Origin: Nocardioides guangzhouensis
GTDB lineage: Bacteria; Actinomycetota; Actinomycetes; Propionibacteriales; Nocardioidaceae
Direction of reading: 5' to 3'
DNA: 64,000 nucleotides
NCBI RefSeq assembly: GCF_004519545.1
Contig: NZ_SDKM01000023.1
Location: forward strand, 1 to 64,000
Made by a program: the position numbers and the translations under genes
Notes under the pieces: generated by a model
What the model saw: only the letters and a program-made list of their open reading frames with translations
Told to the model about the DNA's origin: nothing
The model's database searches: none
Shown here: positions 1-8,788 of the stretch, piece by piece
How the letters are laid out: every line of letters begins with the position of its first letter
Position numbering within the stretch: the first letter of the stretch is position 1

Positions 1-156
1 CTGCACAGCGACCTCCTTGGTCCGGGCCGGCGGCCCACAGGACGACCATGACCTGCCGCCGGGCTGCGCAGATGAGGACTTGATGAGAATCGGGCTTCCG
101 TCGTCAGGTCTCGTCGTCCTGGACAACAGCAACGGTTCCCGGTCGGCGAACGCGTG
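1..156. other. left edge, no gene seen
   Basis: I find no supportable coding signal, RNA or repeat in these bases. Open frames here have no family resemblance and overlap one another. The stretch follows the stop of the kinase-like remnant on the minus strand. Confidence 0.4.
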
Positions 157-330
157 TCAATCAACCTGTCGAGCAACCTGTCGAGCGATGCGCGCTGGTC
201 GGTCACCGTCGACGATCTGCCGGGTGATCGCGAGGCCCAGGCCGTGCCCGCCGCCGAGGTCGCCCGCGGAGCCGTTGTCCGGCTCGTGGCCAGCTCGTCG
301 TCGGTGCCGCTGGGGCGGTGGGCGAGTCCA
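157..330 (-). pseudogene. histidine-kinase ATPase-domain remnant
   Basis: Read on the minus strand in one frame, this stretch gives a G2-box-like segment of a HATPase_c domain (DNGSAGDLGGGHGLGLAITR, then QIVDG), followed by arginine-rich residues and a stop at 157. The GHGLGLAI core is characteristic of the ATP lid of sensor histidine kinases. Nothing upstream in this frame looks like the rest of a kinase. The downstream part lacks the usual glycine-rich strand and terminal phenylalanine-leucine-proline segment. It is therefore best read as a decayed fragment; chance resemblance in GC-rich DNA is not excluded. Confidence 0.35.
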
Positions 331-584
331 GTCGCTCTCTGCTTCCGGCGAGGGATGACTCCCTCCGGTGAAACTCGGTCAGACCCACTCTTGCCTGCGA
401 CTCGGCCGCAACGGCGGTCTTCCACTTCTCAGGGTCCGCGTCGCGACCGGCGGCGCCAATGCGCTGGTTGGGCCATTGACGCAGCCCACCGTCGGGGGGA
501 TCGCCGATGCCGTCGCGAACGCGATGACGCACCATGGGGTAGCTCCCCTCCCACGAAGGGGACCGAACCCGAGAGGCAGTGCGT
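331..584. other. intergenic, no gene seen
   Basis: This leader lies between the kinase remnant and the methyltransferase gene. Long open frames on both strands are arginine- and proline-rich and look like GC-driven artefacts. Only the ribosome binding site GAGAGG at 571-576, before the ATG at 585, has a clear role. Confidence 0.4.
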
Positions 585-1328
585 ATGTCGAGGGTGCAGC
601 TGTACGACACCATCGGGGCCACCTACACCGTCACCCGGCGGACCGAGCCGCGCATCGCGTCGCGGATCTGGGCTGCGCTCGACGACGCCCGGACCGTCCT
701 GAACGTCGGGGCGGGCACCGGCTCCTACGAGCCTCCCGACCGCGACGTACTCGCGCTGGAACCGTCGGCACTCATGCGTTCCCGGCGCCCGGCGCACGCC
801 GCGCCGTGCGTGGCCGGATCTGCCGAGAACCTGCCGTTCGACGACCAGTCCTTCGACGCGGCGATGGCCGTGTGCACGGTCCACCACTGGCAGGACCCGA
901 TCGCCGGCCTGCGCGAGATGCGGCGCGTCGCTCGCCGCGTGGTGGTGTTCCTGTTCGACACCAGAGACCCCGGCCAGTTCTGGCTGACCCGCGACTACCT
1001 CCCCGAGTTCGCCGGCCTGAGGAGCTGCAGGATCCTGGCGTCGCTGACCGAGCTGGCCGGTGCCATCGACGCCCGGACCGAGCCGGTGCCCGTCCCGTGG
1101 GACTGCGCGGACGGCTTCTTCGAGGCCTACTGGCGCCGGCCCGAGGCGCACCTGGACGAGCACGTCCGTCGCGGAGTGTCGGTCTGGACGGAAGTCGGGC
1201 CGGACGTCGAGCGGAGAGTCGTGCACAGCCTCCGCGACGACCTCGCCTCAGGACGGTGGGCCGACCGCAACCGCGACCTCGTGGGGCTCGACGCAGCCGA
1301 GCTCGGCGCTCGCCTCCTGATCGCCTGA
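585..1328 (+). CDS. class I SAM-dependent methyltransferase
   Basis: A soluble methyltransferase of the Methyltransf_11 type, about 247 residues. Motif I is visible near residue 40 (VLNVGAGTGSYE). An acidic strand end follows (LALEPS), then the post-motif segment SAENLPFDDQSFDAA and motif IV-like VCTVHHWQ. These residues form the S-adenosylmethionine pocket. I chose the ATG at 585 because GAGAGG lies 8 nt upstream; a GTG at 579 is also in frame. The substrate cannot be deduced. The gene stands alone between a remnant and a small hypothetical gene. Confidence 0.8.
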   Translation: MSRVQLYDTIGATYTVTRRTEPRIASRIWAALDDARTVLNVGAGTGSYEPPDRDVLALEPSALMRSRRPAHAAPCVAGSAENLPFDDQSFDAAMAVCTVHHWQDPIAGLREMRRVARRVVVFLFDTRDPGQFWLTRDYLPEFAGLRSCRILASLTELAGAIDARTEPVPVPWDCADGFFEAYWRRPEAHLDEHVRRGVSVWTEVGPDVERRVVHSLRDDLASGRWADRNRDLVGLDAAELGARLLIA

Positions 1329-1525
1329 CCCCGCCACGGCCCCGGACCACTCCGCGGCCTCGAAGATCGCCATGCGCGGGCGTGCGGTCGCCATGGCGGC
1401 CCCCCGAAACGGTCGTCGTCTGGCCGTGAACCGGACCGGCCGCTCAGGCGTACGCCGGCTGCGACGGTGGAGGTGTGCGCTCCAACGTCGTCGCCGTCGT
1501 CGCGGAGCAGTCGTAGGGTTGCTGC

Positions 1526-1864
1526 ATGCCCGAACCGCAGGACCACCCCATCGCCTACACCGCGCTCCAGCCGGGCACGCCGGTGCAGACGAGTGGGGGG
1601 CACCAGTTCGCCACGGTGCAGGCCGTGCTGGTCGACGAGAAGGTCTCGGTGTTCGACGGCATCGTCGTCCTGACGGCGGAAGGTACGCGGTTCGTCGACG
1701 CCGATCAGATCGGCACGATCTACCGCACCTACGTCCGCACGACCCTCTCCGTGGAGCAGGTGGCCGACCTTCCCCAGCCCGACGGGTCGAACCTGATCGA
1801 CGTCAAGCCGCCGAGGTCGATGGGCCACCGGTTGGGTCGCATGTTCGGTCGAGGCAAGCGTTAG
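1526..1864 (+). CDS. small conserved-type hypothetical protein
   Basis: 112 residues, not assigned to a family with certainty. The sequence has beta-rich segments (FATVQAVLVDEKVSVFDGIV, then a TYVRTTLSVEQVADL stretch) that recall PRC-barrel or DUF2171-like small domains. The C-terminus is basic (GHRLGRMFGRGKR). There is no signal peptide or membrane segment. The gene sits alone and convergent with the SpoIIE phosphatase gene on the other strand. Codon use and hydrophobic spacing look like real coding DNA. Confidence 0.6.
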   Translation: MPEPQDHPIAYTALQPGTPVQTSGGHQFATVQAVLVDEKVSVFDGIVVLTAEGTRFVDADQIGTIYRTYVRTTLSVEQVADLPQPDGSNLIDVKPPRSMGHRLGRMFGRGKR

Positions 1865-1920
1865 CACCTGCGCGCCCGCAACCGGCGGCGGTGCCAGGGC
1901 CTGGCAGTCCTCGCCGGCGT

Positions 1921-3768
1921 TCATCCGATCTCGCCGGACCGACTCGGGAGGCAGGGCTGAGACTGGATGAGCAGGAGTGCCAGGTCATCAGTGAGCTCGT
2001 CGCCGTGGAAGGCGCGGACCGCAGCGACCAGGTGGCCGGCCTGGTCGTCGAGGGGTTCCCCGGAATGTTCGAGCAGCACCGAGGAGACGCGATCGACGCC
2101 GAACATCTCGCCGGCGTGCCGTGCCTCGACCAGGCCGTCGGTGAACATGCACAGGGTCTGGCCCGGTGCGAGCAGGATGGCGCTGTCGTAGAGGTCCACC
2201 GAGTCGAGGAGCCCCAGCGCGGAGCCGAGGCGACCCACCGGCTCGACGGTGCCCCCGCGGTCGAGGACCAGCGGCTGGTGGTGCCCGGCCAGGGACAGGG
2301 TCACGGCCAGACCTTCCGTCGTCGGTCGGCCGTATCCGTAGACCAGGGTGCAGTGGCGCTCGTCCTCGGTTGCCACCAGCAGGCGGCTGTTGACCTCGCG
2401 CAGGGTGTCGCTCGGGGAGCGAGCGGGATCGGCCAGAGCACGCAGGGTGTACCGCGCGGCTGCGCTGACGGCCGCCGCCTCGGCTCCCTTGCCGCTCACG
2501 TCTCCGAGCACGAATCCCCACGTTCTGCTGTTCAGTGCGAAGACGTCGAAGAAGTCGCCCCCGACCTCGGTGCCGTCTCCGGCGGGTTCGTATCGACTGG
2601 CCAGCCGGCAGCCGGGCAGGTCGGGCAGGTTGCTGGGGACCATGCTGGCCTGCAGGGCCGCGGCCACCCGGGACTGCTCGTCGAGAAGTCGCTGCAGCTC
2701 CTGCCGGTCCTTGACTCGCTGGGTGATCTCGCGCAGGACCACCAGGTCGCCGGCCGGTCTGCCGGACGGGTCGGTGAGCGGCTGGTGGAGCACGTCGAAC
2801 GTGCGGGAGTCTCCGTCTGCGGAGAGGGTGAGCTCGGCACGTGCCCCGAGGATCATCGCCTGGTCCGGCAGGTCGGGCAGCAGGTCGACGAGCGGCCGTC
2901 CGATCACCGCGCCGCGCGCAGAGCGCATGACTGCGGTACCGGCCGGATTCACGTCGACGACCCGTCCGAACGCGTCGAGCACGAACACCGGGTCTGCCAT
3001 GTGGTCGACGACCGCGCTGCGGGCCATGGGACTCAGGTTGACCAGGCGCTCGCGAAACAGGCCCCACACGAGCACCGCGCCGGTGACGATGAAGGCGAAA
3101 GGGGTCAGGTCGAGATGCGCGAACCAGCCGACCCCGAAGTTGTGGAGGAGGTTGGCTGCCCAGGGCAGCAGGGCCGCCACCACCAGGACGGCGGCCATCC
3201 TCCGGTAGTTGCGTGCCAGCCTGGCCATACGTGTGAGGAACAACGCCGTGGCACCGAGCAGCACGAGATTGTTGTAGACGAGGTTGACCCAGAAGACCGG
3301 TCCCACGGCGATGATGGGCAGGTCCTCTCCAGCGCTCGAGGACGGGTAGTGGCGCACCAGATCGTGGGTGGCCGGGACCGCGAGCACGGTGAGAACGAGG
3401 GCGGGTTCCACGGCCAGGAGGCCCAGGAGGCGGTTGGTCACGAGGTCACCGCGACCGATGTACTGCAGCACGAAGGTCAACCACACCGGCGCAACCAGGC
3501 ACACACCGACGTACTTGAGGTCACCCCAGTGGCTCTTGGTCGCGATCTCCTCGGTGGACAGCTCCGCGGCGTACGCGAGCCCCCACCAGGCGACTGCGAT
3601 CAGGAGCATGGCGAGGCTCCACCCCGTGGACGTCCGCCGCCGCCGCGCGACGTACCCGGCCAGCACGGCCAGGATCAGTCCTGCCGCGGCCATCAGCAGC
3701 GCGAACAGCGTCAACACGCCCGAGCGTCCCTCCTGCGACGTCGTCGATCCTCCAACGAGCGTCGACAC
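1921..3768 (-). CDS. 7TM-PAS-SpoIIE protein phosphatase
   Basis: A 615-residue membrane-bound PP2C-type serine phosphatase. About seven hydrophobic segments fill residues 18-225, as in the 7TM histidine-kinase N-terminal domain. A PAS domain follows (about 250-350; HMADPVFVLDAFGRVVDVNP), then a short coiled linker (ITQRVKDRQELQRLLDEQ) and the SpoIIE/PPM domain. The PPM metal-binding motifs are present: EVGGDFFD, GDVSGKG, SLAGHHQP, FTDGLVEAR and LTDDLALLL. Such enzymes dephosphorylate anti-sigma-factor antagonists in partner-switching stress pathways. The RsbW-like ATPase gene at 8281 is a plausible partner type, though it is not adjacent. Start is GTG. Confidence 0.92.
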   Translation of the reverse strand: MSTLVGGSTTSQEGRSGVLTLFALLMAAAGLILAVLAGYVARRRRTSTGWSLAMLLIAVAWWGLAYAAELSTEEIATKSHWGDLKYVGVCLVAPVWLTFVLQYIGRGDLVTNRLLGLLAVEPALVLTVLAVPATHDLVRHYPSSSAGEDLPIIAVGPVFWVNLVYNNLVLLGATALFLTRMARLARNYRRMAAVLVVAALLPWAANLLHNFGVGWFAHLDLTPFAFIVTGAVLVWGLFRERLVNLSPMARSAVVDHMADPVFVLDAFGRVVDVNPAGTAVMRSARGAVIGRPLVDLLPDLPDQAMILGARAELTLSADGDSRTFDVLHQPLTDPSGRPAGDLVVLREITQRVKDRQELQRLLDEQSRVAAALQASMVPSNLPDLPGCRLASRYEPAGDGTEVGGDFFDVFALNSRTWGFVLGDVSGKGAEAAAVSAAARYTLRALADPARSPSDTLREVNSRLLVATEDERHCTLVYGYGRPTTEGLAVTLSLAGHHQPLVLDRGGTVEPVGRLGSALGLLDSVDLYDSAILLAPGQTLCMFTDGLVEARHAGEMFGVDRVSSVLLEHSGEPLDDQAGHLVAAVRAFHGDELTDDLALLLIQSQPCLPSRSGEIG

Positions 3769-3882
3769 CCATCACGCTAGCCGCGCGAGCACACCCGGTC
3801 CGGTGTTTTCGCCGGATTGTGACGGGGGCGACGCCGCCTGCTCGGTGGCTCGTGATGCTCCGTGCGGCTTCTCGGCGATCAC

Positions 3883-4319
3883 CTAGTGACGGCGCTCCTT
3901 GCCCCTCAGGTCGCGTCCGCCAGGTATCGCCGTGGTCGGCCGAGATGACCAGCCGGAGGTCTCGGGCCACGTCGCTGTCGTCGAACTGCTCTTCGGCGCA
4001 GGAAGCCTGTCGGCGCGATCTTCAGGGCGCGGTACCGCCCGACGGGTAGCCGCCAGCTCTTGGTCCTCCCAGAGGAGTCGATCCAGACGGCGGCGCCCTC
4101 GCCGAACCCCGCGTCGACGTACCACGTCGCGAGGACGTCGCCCGAGGGAAGGACCGCGTAGGACTCGAGGGCGGCCGCGGGGGAGTGCAGAACCGCCTCG
4201 GCGCCGCTCTCCTCCAACCCTCGGATCGACGTCGGCGTGGACGACGCGGCCGACGGGTCGGGGTCCGCGCCGTCGTTTCCGGTGCAGGCGGCCAGGACGA
4301 GCACGACGCTGGTTGCCAC
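3883..4319 (-). pseudogene. frameshifted lipoprotein with Asp-box
   Basis: The N-terminal part reads as a short secreted lipoprotein: hydrophobic SVVLVLAAC (lipobox cysteine), then a Pro/Ser/Thr linker, then folded-looking sequence up to KSWRLPVGRYRALKIAPTG. After about position 4020 the plausible frame changes. A different frame gives FDDSDVARDLRLVISADHGD followed by TW, an Asp-box (SxDxGxTW) of beta-propeller proteins. A third frame supplies the stop at 3883. The in-frame GTG at 4319 would leave an unusually short signal peptide, so the N-terminus may be damaged too. It lies just downstream of a second lipoprotein gene on the same strand. Sequencing error is a possible alternative to true decay. 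Confidence 0.45.
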
Positions 4320-4438
4320 GGTCCTCCATGCGGACTTCCAGGCTGCGGGTTCGACCCGTCCTGGGCCTGCTCCGCTCGCCTGCCGACGTGGCGGAGTCAG
4401 CTGACAGTGGTGTATCCCGACCGAGCACCGCGCCCACC

Positions 4439-5386
4439 TCAGTTGATCCGCGGGACGGGGAGGGAGCATCCGGGCGCGCCGCCCTCCCGTAGCGGCGAGA
4501 CGAAGACCGTCGGCCGGATGTCGAAGAGCTCCCCGCCGCGCAGGAGGTGCACCTTGTAGCCCGCCCCGATGCCCACGAAGGTGCGGATCCGCCGGCCGGG
4601 CGGGGCGTAGACCTCGTCGGCGCTCGACCCACCCCAGGTGTACTGGTCCGCCACCCGTCCCCAGTGGCGGTCGGGTCCGTAGGGGTCGCGGTACCGGGTG
4701 GGGACACCGTCGGCCCACAGCGACCCGCCGAGGCTGACGTCCAGCAGGTCGTCGGTGTTGTTGTCCACGGTGATCTGGACCCACCAGTCCCGGCCTGCCG
4801 CGGTGGGCTCCCACCACACGGCGTACCCCGCGCTGACCTTGCCGCGGTAGCGACGGCACGCTTCGAGCGAACGGCGCAGCCACCCGTCGCGTCTCGAGCT
4901 CGTGGGGCCGCTGGCCCACGCCTCGTAGCGGTCCACGAGCTGTGCGTACTCCGCCTGGCTCAGTGGGGTGCGAGTCATCCGTAGCCCGGCCCGGAGGAAC
5001 TGTCGCGCGGGCTGGGGGATCGTTCCGCAGCCGCCGCGGAGGTTCTCGCGCACCGTCCGGAGGTGGTACGCCAGCGATCGCGTGGCTCCGGGTGCCTCGC
5101 CGGACAGGGAGGCAGTGACCCGGTCTGCGGTCTGCCTCATCCGCCACTCCAGGTTCTCGAGCGCCCGATCCTGACGTTCCCGGCACCGCCGGTCCTGGGG
5201 CGTGGGTTCCGACGGGCTCGTGTCGGGGACGGTGCTGGTCGCACGCGGGGATGTGATCGAGGCGGTTGGCGTGACGGTCTTCTCAGCGGCCTTGTCAGCC
5301 GTCCGGTCCGCGTCGCTGCAGGCCGCGGTGAGAAGCAGGGCCGCGACGATGGCCCCTCCTGCCCTGTGGCGTACTCCGTGATTCAC
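4439..5386 (-). CDS. secreted lipoprotein, function unknown
   Basis: 315 residues with a type II signal peptide. The basic start (MNHGVRHR) is followed by AIVAALLLTAAC, where the cysteine at about residue 23 is the lipid attachment site. A Thr/Pro/Ser-rich linker (about 35-65) leads to a folded region with a conserved-looking helical segment and a C-terminal beta-rich part rich in Tyr and Trp (VWWEPTAAGRDWWVQITVDN, then NTDDLLDV). That part resembles an FxLYD or immunoglobulin-like secreted domain. It is anchored outside the membrane; no enzymatic motif is visible. A frameshifted lipoprotein gene lies directly downstream. Confidence 0.75.
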   Translation of the reverse strand: MNHGVRHRAGGAIVAALLLTAACSDADRTADKAAEKTVTPTASITSPRATSTVPDTSPSEPTPQDRRCRERQDRALENLEWRMRQTADRVTASLSGEAPGATRSLAYHLRTVRENLRGGCGTIPQPARQFLRAGLRMTRTPLSQAEYAQLVDRYEAWASGPTSSRRDGWLRRSLEACRRYRGKVSAGYAVWWEPTAAGRDWWVQITVDNNTDDLLDVSLGGSLWADGVPTRYRDPYGPDRHWGRVADQYTWGGSSADEVYAPPGRRIRTFVGIGAGYKVHLLRGGELFDIRPTVFVSPLREGGAPGCSLPVPRIN

Positions 5387-5682
5387 AGTCGCCCCCTCGA
5401 GATCGGGCGTTCAACGTCAGCGTGGCAGCCGCACGCGCGCCCTGCCATGCCCCGTTCGGGCCTGTGGCCTCACCGGGCGTCCGGCGGTCGATACCGAACG
5501 GGTGACCGGGCCCGCCATGGAGGGGCGCCAGCGCGGCGGGCGGCGGCGCGGAGGGTGCGGCGTGGGCGCGCGCCACGACGGTGTTGAGCAGGTGGGATCG
5601 AGCGCCGATGGGAATGCCGCCGGCAGTCGTGTGGGTACGGTCCGGTGAAGACGCTCTGCGCGCATCAAGGGAGAGCAACGAG
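5387..5682. other. intergenic between divergent genes
   Basis: About 296 bases separate the divergently transcribed lipoprotein and DHFR-like genes, so promoters of both should lie here. I see no clear -10/-35 pair, operator or coding signal. The ribosome binding site GGGAGAG just before 5683 is the only defined element. Confidence 0.4.
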
Positions 5683-6252
5683 ATGAGATCACTTCGATAC
5701 TCGATCAACGTCACACTCGACGGCTGCTGCCATCACGAGGCAGGGCTCCCCCCGGACGAGCAGTCGATGCGCTACTGGACCGCTGAGCTGGAACGAGCCG
5801 ATGCCCTGCTGTTCGGTCGGGTCACCGACGAGATGATGGAGTCGGCGTGGCGGCAGCCGGCCACGGGCACGTGGCCCGACTGGATGGGTGAGTGGGATAT
5901 CCCGTTCGCCGAGACCATCGACCGGGCGAAGAAGTACGTCGTGTCGAGCACGCTGAGCGGGGTCGATTGGAATGCCGAGCTGGTGCGGGGCGACGTGGGA
6001 CAAGCGGTTCAGCGGCTCAAGCAGGAGCCTGGCGAGGGCCTGTTCGTGGGTGGCGTGACGCTCCCCCTGGCGTTGGCAGATCTGGGACTGATCGACGAGT
6101 ACGTGTTCCTCGTGCAGCCGGTCCTTGCCGGACACGGGCCGACGTTGCTCGCCGGTCTGCGCGAGCGCATCCAGCTCGAGCTCGTGGATCGCCGTGAGTT
6201 CCGGTCGGGGGCGATCGCGCTGCGATACCGGCCCGCGCGAGCAACGGCTTGA
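5683..6252 (+). CDS. DHFR-family (RibD C-terminal) reductase
   Basis: 189 residues with the fold of the RibD C-terminal/dihydrofolate reductase-like family (YyaP/YwjB group). The start MRSLRYSINVTLDGCCHHEA matches the family's first strand. Then come ELERADALLFGRVTDEMM, the nucleotide-binding glycine segment GEGLFVGGVTLPLALADLGL, and DEYVFLVQPVLAGHGPTLLAG. Members use NADPH, but few have known substrates. The ATG at 5683 is preceded by GGGAGAGCAACGAG. Its stop lies 36 bases from the end of a LuxR remnant on the other strand. Confidence 0.85.
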   Translation: MRSLRYSINVTLDGCCHHEAGLPPDEQSMRYWTAELERADALLFGRVTDEMMESAWRQPATGTWPDWMGEWDIPFAETIDRAKKYVVSSTLSGVDWNAELVRGDVGQAVQRLKQEPGEGLFVGGVTLPLALADLGLIDEYVFLVQPVLAGHGPTLLAGLRERIQLELVDRREFRSGAIALRYRPARATA

Positions 6253-6288
6253 CGTGGTACGTCCTGGCACGTGGGCCGTCGACGCCTC

Positions 6289-6658
6289 TCACGCGTCGTC
6301 GAACCAACCGTCCGCGTTCAACCGGCTCCCCAGCTCGATCCGAGGGCACGTAGTGCCGGAAGAACAGGTCAGCCGCCAGCTCCCGTCGCGACCGCACGCC
6401 GGTCTTGTCGAACACCGACTTCAGGTGGTCCTGCACGGTGTACGGCGAGAGGTAGAGCTGTCTGGCTATCTGCGCGGTGGAGAACCCGAGCAGCACGAGC
6501 TCCACCACCTGCCGCTCGCGTTCGGACAGCGAGTACGCATCCAGCGCCAGCGCAGTCAGGTCATGCGGGGCGGCGGGCTCGATGGACACCGCGACCCGAT
6601 CCCCAAGCGCCCACCCGGTGAGGTTCACCCAGGTTCCGGAGTCTCCTGACCCGTGGTT
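6289..6658 (-). pseudogene. LuxR-type regulator, 3' fragment
   Basis: Only the C-terminal part of a large LuxR-family regulator remains. It starts abruptly inside the protein (SGTWVNLTGWALGDRVAVSI) and contains a full LuxR helix-turn-helix (LSERERQVVELVLLGFSTAQ, then IARQLYLSPYTVQDHLKSVF). After FRHYVP the original frame is lost. Removing one C of the CCC run near 6350 restores RIELGSRLNADGWFDDA and a stop at 6289, which looks like the genuine family C-terminus. The 5' end abuts an IS110 piece at about 6659, so both truncation and frameshift mark it as dead. Confidence 0.7.
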
Positions 6659-6738
6659 GGCACCGCCATCGGGGTGACCTCGTCGAGTCGGAGCAGTCGA
6701 GCCAGGTGCACCGCGTCCCGCGCGTCGGTCTTGACCCG
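6659..6738 (-). mobile_element. IS110-family transposase fragment
   Basis: Minus-strand translation gives RVKTDARDAVHLARLLRLDE followed by VTPMAV. This matches the conserved KTDxRDAxHLARLLR segment of the IS110 transposase DEDD domain. Only about 26 codons survive, joined to the LuxR remnant on one side and to a dispersed repeat on the other. Confidence 0.6.
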
Positions 6739-6739
6739 T

Positions 6740-6831
6740 TGGGCCGCGCTGGGGTCGCACGTGGAGCCAGATCAAACGAAGAACGACCCCTGACCGTGGC
6801 AGACGTTGAACGGTGTCTTCGCTGGTCAGGC
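6740..6831. repeat. dispersed repeat, copy A (truncated)
   Basis: These 92 bases match copies B (22.5 kb) and C (26.4 kb) with few differences, from GGGCCGCGCT through the hairpin loop GACGTTGAACGGTGTCTTCG. The match ends abruptly at GGTCAG (6829). In B and C the second hairpin arm continues as GGTCAGGGGCCGTTTCTTC. The cut exactly inside the hairpin suggests recombination with the neighbouring Rep-like fragment. Confidence 0.75.
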
Positions 6832-7039
6832 CTGGCCTTCTCCGCGCATGGGCGGCACAGCGAGTCGCGGGTCGACCCGCACGGAATCGCCACCTGCTGC
6901 GTCTCACCGGTCTCCCGGTCCCGACCACGCGCAGCACAGGCCGAACGCAGACGCCATTCTTCTCCGCGTACTCGGCTGCAAAGCCCGGCGACAGCACTGG
7001 GTGTGAAGGCCGGTCGAAAGAGGCTTCCCGAGGTGCCAT
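6832..7039 (-). pseudogene. probable Rep-initiator N-terminal fragment
   Basis: On the minus strand an ATG at 7039 opens MAPREASFDRPSHPVLSPGF, then AAEYAEKNGVCVRPVLRVV. After a frame change it continues as RDRETGETQQVAIPCGSTRD and SLCRPCAEKA before ending at the repeat. The paired cysteine motif CGSTRDSLCRPCAEKAR resembles the N-terminal zinc-like region of replication initiators of actinobacterial integrative elements and plasmids. Family assignment is from memory of that motif only. It is truncated by the repeat and frameshifted, so non-functional. Confidence 0.4.
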
Positions 7040-7381
7040 GAAGCAACCGTGCCACGTATCGCAGACGGCCGAGATCAGAGGAAGGGAAGGCCCTTTCAGT
7101 GCACCTGGACGCAGGTGAGTGCAAGGCGGTGCAGGGGCGTTGCCGTCAGTGACGGATGCGCGTTCGAAGTCGTTGCCGAAACGTTATCGATGCTCGGCTG
7201 GGCTCCCGGGCGCTCAGCGCTGCGGGCAACCTATTCCTTCTCAGCCCGATCAGCGCTCCTGCCAGGCACACCTGACCGCTCGAACTCCCCGGCACCCAGC
7301 AGTCGTACTCCGAGCAGTGGCCGGTTTCGGGAATCACGGTGCCCAGGGCTTGGGGATGGAGCCACCGTCCCCCGACCGTGG
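7040..7381. other. no gene seen
   Basis: 342 bases downstream of the Rep-like fragment's start. Several open frames overlap on both strands but none shows a domain, motif or convincing composition. It is probably further debris of the mobile element remains at 6.3-7.0 kb. Confidence 0.35.
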
Positions 7382-7660
7382 TCACAGGCGACGCAGGTTG
7401 CTCCCGCAAAGAGCTCGCAGCAGCTGGATCTCAAGTCTCATCTTGGGTGGCAGCGGCCACCCGTGCCGATCAAGGGCGCTCGCGTATGCCTCCAGTGCGT
7501 TCAGCGATGCCTTGCGGGCCTTGAGCAAGTAGTCGGCCCTGCCCGGCACGAGGCGTTGCGCCTCGTGTTGTGCCGCGCGCGTGCGCCGAACCTCCGCGAG
7601 GAGGGCCGGGAACTCGTCCTGACCGCGCAACTCGATGTTCTCCGGCACCGGATCGCCCAC
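7382..7660 (-). CDS. small helical hypothetical protein
   Basis: 92 residues starting at GTG, with GGGGAGAGG 8 nt upstream. The sequence is mostly helical with regular hydrophobic spacing (FPALLAEVRRTRAAQHEAQR; KASLNALEAYASALDRHGWP; KMRLEIQLLRALCGSNLRRL). There is no signal peptide or membrane segment. I do not recognise the family, but the composition is clearly protein-like and unlike the surrounding debris. It stands alone. Confidence 0.55.
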   Translation of the reverse strand: MGDPVPENIELRGQDEFPALLAEVRRTRAAQHEAQRLVPGRADYLLKARKASLNALEAYASALDRHGWPLPPKMRLEIQLLRALCGSNLRRL

Positions 7661-8280
7661 AGCGACCGCCTCTCCCCACCGGTGAGGTCAGCCCAGGCTG
7701 GGAGCGGCGTCGGCACGTGGTGAATAGCTGCACCCTACTCCGCCCAGCTTGATTCCGGGCTGGATCCGGATCGGGGTGGGGCAGGGATCGAAGGCGTTGG
7801 GCGGTCCCCGTTTCCCTGCAGGACCTGGGCCTGAGCGCCCCTCACGTAACGGCAGCACCGTCAGAACCCGACGCCACCAGCACCCAGCACTTCCGTGGAG
7901 CGATCGGCTACGTCCGGCCCTCTGTGCGGCCCTCGTGTTGCTGGATTCGCCTCTAAGAGATCAAGGCGCCGGCTCCGCCGGCTCACGGCCTGCGGGCGGC
8001 GCTGGCGCGCCGTCCTCGGCATGACAGCACCTCCGGCGCGATCTCGTAGACCCGGGCACGAGGGCCGCGGGAAGTGCGACCAGCGGTCATGGCAGGCGTA
8101 GTCTCTTCCCAGGCCGAGAGTTCCTCGTGACCCGCCGCCCAAGGCGAATCCGTTCCCGGTTGAAGTCACAACGAGCGTAGGACCGGCCATGGCCTGCTCA
8201 TCACCGTGCTCGTCGGGGGCGACGGAAGGTTCCATCGCGCGATGGCGCTGCGCGAGACCGCGAGGACGAAATAGGTCCTG
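7661..8280. other. long intergenic, no gene seen
   Basis: 620 bases without a supportable gene. Open frames on either strand are rich in Arg, Gly and Pro and show no motif. A short imperfect inverted repeat, GGCGCCGGCTCCGCCGGC, lies near 7962. The region must include the promoter of the downstream ATPase gene, but I cannot place it. Confidence 0.4.
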
Positions 8281-8694
8281 ATGGATAAGGGCTGGTCACA
8301 TAGGGGCGAGTTCGTCGCCGCGCTGAGCAGTGTCGCCGGGGCCCGCGCCTTCGTCGGCACGCACCTGATCACCCACGAGCTCGCGAACCTGCTCGACGAC
8401 GTACAGCTCGTCGTCAGCGAGCTCACCACCAACGCGCTGCTCCACGCAGACTCACGTTTCACCGTGACCCTCGAGGGCAGCACCGGGCTGGTCCGTCTCC
8501 GGGTGTTCGATCGGACAACTGCCAGGCCGGTCCCCGGAATCGCCCGGGCCACCGACACCGGCGGCCGTGGGCTGGCCATCGTCGCGGCCGTCTCGAGGTC
8601 GTGGGGCGTGCTGTACGACGACGAGGGCGGGAAATCGATCTGGGCTGAGTTCTCGACACGAGGGCAGGGCCGGGCGCACGTCGGCCCGGGCTGA
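8281..8694 (+). CDS. RsbW-like anti-sigma ATPase
   Basis: 137 residues, the usual length of the single-domain HATPase_c_2 proteins of actinobacteria. The N box is visible as VVSELTTNALLHADSRFTVT, then VRLRVFDRTTARPVP and the G box DTGGRGLAIVAAVSRSWGVL. These kinases phosphorylate anti-sigma antagonists or bind sigma factors. The SpoIIE phosphatase at 1921-3768 is the reverse enzyme type, but pairing is only inference. It is convergent with an ANTAR gene. Confidence 0.87.
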   Translation: MDKGWSHRGEFVAALSSVAGARAFVGTHLITHELANLLDDVQLVVSELTTNALLHADSRFTVTLEGSTGLVRLRVFDRTTARPVPGIARATDTGGRGLAIVAAVSRSWGVLYDDEGGKSIWAEFSTRGQGRAHVGPG

Positions 8695-8788
8695 GGTAGC
8701 TGGGACTGATGCGGCTCTGCGGGCAGGGACCCGGCGAGTCGGCGGCGCGGGGGGACACCGCCGCCTCGGGTCCGGGCTGCGGCGACGG

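Noticed and set aside
1372-3780. 802-codon plus-strand open frame
   Set aside because: It is antisense to the SpoIIE phosphatase gene, whose domains and motifs are unmistakable. The plus frame has no motif and a composition typical of GC-rich antisense frames.
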